From positions 1 to 50,550 of the forward strand of contig JAHBBC010000074.1 in the NCBI GenBank assembly GCA_019915015.1: a DNA stretch of 50,550 nucleotides. Reading direction: 5' to 3'. The notes beneath the pieces were generated by a model that was not told the DNA's origin, did no database searches, and saw nothing but the letters and a program-made list of their open reading frames with translations. The position numbers were made by a program, and so were the translations under genes. Position 1 is the stretch's first letter. Every line of letters starts with the position of its first letter. The stretch comes from Auriscalpium vulgare (taxonomy: Eukaryota; Basidiomycota; Agaricomycetes; Russulales; Auriscalpiaceae). This document shows positions 47,088 through 50,550 of this stretch, piece after piece.

Positions 47088-48404
47088 TCACGGAGGGCAG
47101 AACGTGACGGTGTAGTCCGCCCTCGTCCCTGACGGACACGACCACAGCGCGGTCCCGCTTGACTCGTCATACGCATAGACGTAAGAGTTTGGGCAGTTGC
47201 TTTCTGCCGTGCATGTTGTCAGAATTCCGACGATGAAGTGGAAGGTGCGCAAAACTCACTGAAGTACGAGTAGTACTGCACCCCAGATGACGGGCACGTG
47301 GCCGGCGTATTGTGCGACCCCGAGCAGCAATTCGGAGAGTTCTCTGCACGGCCATACATGAGCCTTTTTTTGAGATGGGAAGAGAAATGCATACGAGGGT
47401 TCGGATCGACCTGGCAAGCGCTCTTGCAACCCACCGGGTATCCAGTCGAGTCGTATGGACCCTTCAGCGCGGCGGGACCTACGAAGTGGAAAATGTGAGG
47501 CGCACCGTGACAAGTACGCAGCATGGGATGAGTATACACACAATTCGGTCCGAGGTCGTGCGGGCAATTGGCGACATGACACCCCCCAGTCGGTGTGATA
47601 CTCATGGGCAGGTTAAAACCGTCGACCAACGAAACTACCGGCAGCAAGTAAAACGTCGATTAATAGGGCATGGGCCAGCGGAAATCACCGTCGTAGAAAT
47701 CCGGAGTACTGCTGGCTGTGCTCAACGTGAACTCGGCGAGCGTCACGGGCGGTACGCCCTACACGAATAATCCATCTCGCATAAGCACGTCCTGAGAGAT
47801 TGAGGCGGTACTCACCGTACCGGTGTTAGGATCGCACTGCAGTCCGCCGTTACACCCGCCGTCAAGACAAGCGTTCGCGCCATTGTTGCCCGAGAAGTTA
47901 CAGTTGCGGCGGCCCTGAAGCAGTAGGTATTGAAGCAGCGCCGGATATGGACAATGAAGAAATCGAGCGCACCCAGATGCGGCCCGCCCTCCAGTTGTCT
48001 GGGACAGTGAACGTGACATGTGTATATGCAGCAGCTTCCCATCTCTCATGCTCATCAGCGTTGCATGAGCACATACTGGGAGTCGGCTCACTCACCCGGT
48101 TGGGTAGTTTGGACGTGCGGAGCCGACGTTCAGGTCGGTGAACATCTACAGCGCATAAGTGAGACGCGCTGTGAGCTTTATTACAGGGGTCATTAGAGCG
48201 AGAGGGCTTACGGCTGGCCTGTCCGTGTCGCAACGTGACATGTCACGAACCAGGGTCAGAGAAACAAGCAAGGAGACAGAAAGACGCGGAGACTGACCAG
48301 ACGGTAAAGGGACAACCATTGTAGACCGTAAAGGTGCGGCCGAGGACTGTCGAAAATAGCGCAGAGAGCAAGAGAAAAATCGCCAAGGGAGTAAAGCCTT
48401 GCAT
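47088..48404 (-). CDS. Secreted thaumatin-like protein
   Basis: A signal peptide is evident (MQGFTPLAIFLLLSALFSTV, cleavage likely after LG at about residue 22). The mature start is RTFTVYNGCPFTVWPAMFTDL. The thaumatin fold follows: GWEAAAYTHVTFTVPDNW, GRRNCNFSGNNGANACLDGG, CNGGLQCDPNTGT, FYDVSLVDGFNLPMSITPTG, GCHVANCPHDLGPNC, LKGPYDSTGYPVGCKSACQV, NSPNCCSGSHNTPATCP, then PNSYVYAYDESSGTALWSCP and YTVTFCPP. The many cysteines match the conserved disulfide pattern. It acts outside the cell. Fungal members are linked to cell-wall glucan binding or endo-beta-1,3-glucanase activity. The protein is about 250 aa, from at least seven exons. The gene appears intact. Confidence 0.9.
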
Positions 48405-50379
48405 GTGTACTAGTCAACAGCAGAGCTCGCTGGCGAAAAAGCTTCCTTCGAGAAGTGACTTTATAGCCCTCGAAAAACGAGCCAAACACCGCCACATAAC
48501 CCTACCGCAACAGCACTGTGACCGCGCCGCAATCATTTTATAAATGCGCGTGAGCGGCTCCAACCCCGGCGCAGGCATTGATCTCACCATAACTGCTCCT
48601 GAAAACAGGGAGAGCGCGCGCACAAGAAACGCTGAGCAGCGCCCCTCCAGCCAAGGTCTTAAACGAGGCCAGCTGAGCACACCAGCTGAGCACAGAGGAC
48701 CAAGGAAGGGACCAAACGAGCTGTCATGGGTTGAGTAAGGTGGGGAAGTTAGCGCGGACAAGGTCAGATAGACGCACGTATCCGCAAAGTAGACACAAGG
48801 CGCGTTTGAGGATGGATCTGCAGGTGGCTCATTCGATTGAGGGAGGCGGGCCTTCCGTATTTCGTGCTGTTAGAATCAGAGCAAACGGAGCAGAAGGGCA
48901 GAAGCCGTCCAGAGCAGGAGCAGTTAACGGTATGGCGGCCATAGCGGAGCGCCCAGAGGTTGCGATGGCAATTGACCTTCACTCCCTGATTCAGTAAATT
49001 ATAGGATTGACCGCGAGCTTGAGAGGATATATGGGAGCAGCGCTAACTTTGATGGTGGTCGTCCGATTTCAACCACTGGCCGCGCAGGCGCTTGATTGGC
49101 AACTTTATCTATAACAACTGGCTTTATCTATCAACCGTCGGTCGCTAATCTATGACTCTTTTCGCATCGATTCGCTTTCACAGCAGATCACGTTCAACGG
49201 ATTCACAGATGACAACGTTGAGATACAAGGCACTAATGAATTAACACCACATCCTGGCAGCTCACTGGCACGTACGGCTCCCCAGGATTCAACCGCTGAA
49301 ACATCGTTACGCACCGCTCCGTCCGCCCAATGATAGATCCCCTCATCCGGTTTTACCCTATGCGCCGTTGTGTTAGGCGGCGCCTCCGACCCGCGGCCCA
49401 GCGGGATCATCGATTCCTCTGTGTAGCTAGGTCGCCTATGCAGTTGACTGTTGAGCTCTGTTGAGCAGATGGGCAACCGCCTGCTGACGGACCGCGCCAA
49501 GTCTAAAGGAGCAAGAAGTGCGTTCAGAGTCCAGACTGCGCTCTAGACCAGCGCTGAACTATGCTGCCGGCGTAGAGCCAACAGAACTCAAGACTAGAGT
49601 CAAGTCCCAGGAAAAGAACTTGGTTAACTTACATGGCTCAAACATGGCTCAAGATCGCCCAGCCATCATGTGACCGCGTCGCGTCATCTTCTGAGACATT
49701 CTCCGGGCCTCCCGACGCCCGTACCTTGCTGGCGGAACGCCTGTCTTTCGCGCAAGGTCGGCAACGGAGACTAGGTCTCTCGGTGGTTTCGGGAGGAGAC
49801 AAGAATAACGCCAGCTTTGGAGACATATGAAACGCACCGTATACGCCTGCGATGCATCAGCTCGGATATCACGAAAAGGCTGAGCGCGCTACTACCATCG
49901 ACGAAATCCCTGCAGTTGATGACCGCTCGAGAAAGCGCTACTGTTGTAACATAAGTTCGGATCTTGTCTTTACGGCGGTTTTGATGTACGGCTTGACGTT
50001 CGTTCATGATTCAATCAAGCTCTGCCGCCATCCCCAGACTCAAGTGCGTTGTCATTATTCGGGCGCGAGGAGTCAAATGCACGGGATGATGGTGGTACTC
50101 CTGCCCTGCAGTCCACCTCCAGTAGTCGGCTTATCGTCAAGGCACGATTCCTGTACGGGTTGACCGAGGTTGACCGGGCGCACAGCCCTGGCTCTCAGGT
50201 ACGCCGATCGGTGCAAAAGCTTCCGCAGCTGGAGTACTCCGTCGGAGGGGTTCACAGTTGGCAACAAGAGGACCCTCATTAGACGTTGCATTGAGCTAAG
50301 CTGCCGACAAGCAACGGTGCAGACACCTGCCAGAGAACAAAGGGAACAAAGAAAGACCTTTGAAGCCAGAAGGAGATGA
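48405..50379. other. Interval without recognisable gene
   Basis: About 2 kb with only short, unconvincing open frames. A near-direct repeat of CTTTATCTAT occurs near 49102-49132. The thaumatin-like gene's promoter must lie at the left end. Confidence 0.4.
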
Positions 50380-50550
50380 TCGTGGAGTAGCAAGGGCGCA
50401 ACGGGGATATTCGGGCATGACAAAAGCAGCCCTAACCCTAACCACGGGGTAAGGAAGTGGTACGACCATTATGCGCCGCATGCGACCGCCGAGTCCCGAC
50501 AACAAATCTCTTTCTTCGACGACGACGACCCTCCGTCGACCGATGCCCCG
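50380..50550 (+). other. Possible partial exon at the right edge
   Basis: A frame open for 57 codons to the end of the window reads GIFGHDKSSPNPNHGVRKWY and then ESRQQISFFDDDDPPSTDAP, an acidic run of ordinary coding character. There is no start codon in this frame, so it would have to be an internal exon or begin upstream by splicing. It could equally be chance. Confidence 0.2.
50430..50443 (+). repeat. Short telomere-like motif
   Basis: CCCTAACCCTAACC is two and a third copies of the TTAGGG-type telomere repeat on the complementary strand. It is too short to mark a chromosome end. It may be a telo-box-like regulatory motif or a chance match. Confidence 0.35.

Overview
The window is a fungal nuclear segment, most likely from a mushroom-forming basidiomycete (Agaricomycetes). 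Coding regions are cut by many short GT-AG introns of about 50-65 nt. Several families present are known mainly from basidiomycetes: DUF6533 membrane proteins, DUF6593 proteins and a DUF6697 protein. Bacterial features (operons, ribosome binding sites, CRISPR) are absent. No tRNA or rRNA gene was found and no intact transposon is visible. Gene models were spliced by hand from reading frame, splice signals and family resemblance. Spans run from start codon to stop codon, introns included.

Layout. (1) 0.5-16.7 kb looks like a specialised-metabolite region. It holds an aldo-keto reductase (5454-6824, -), a flavin-dependent halogenase (11698-13799, -) and an O-methyltransferase (14783-16731, -). 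Two decayed 3' ends of NRPS-like adenylate-forming reductase genes (about 480-1767 and 7579-7862, +) lie among them. Each remnant is followed about 2.5 kb later by one member of an unrecognised two-member gene family (4276-5067 and 10595-11340, +), so an old tandem duplication underlies the region. (2) 17.6-19.3 kb: a DUF6697-type protein (+). (3) 20.1-24.8 kb: a tandem pair of DUF6533 multi-pass membrane proteins (-). (4) 24.8-27.1 kb: no recognisable gene. (5) 27.1-35.7 kb: housekeeping genes, namely RTC1/WDR24 (-), BUB2 (+, head-to-head with RTC1) and eIF2A (-). (6) 37.2-39.4 kb: a pRiA4b ORF-3-like plus MYND-finger protein (+). (7) 39.5-42.4 kb: three tandem DUF6593 genes (+). (8) 42.7-45.1 kb: a Ser/Thr protein kinase (-). 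(9) 45.5-46.7 kb: a second MYND-finger protein (-). (10) 47.1-48.4 kb: a secreted thaumatin-like protein (-). (11) 48.4-50.55 kb: mostly empty, with one possible partial exon at the right edge.

How the genes may work together. The halogenase, O-methyltransferase, aldo-keto reductase and carboxylate-reductase remnants fit a route to halogenated, O-methylated aryl aldehydes or alcohols. The reductase has decayed here, so that step is either lost or supplied elsewhere. RTC1 (TORC1 signalling through the SEA/GATOR complex), BUB2 (mitotic exit/septation GAP) and eIF2A (translation) are conserved genes not tied to the cluster. The DUF6533 and DUF6593 groups look like local lineage-specific expansions.
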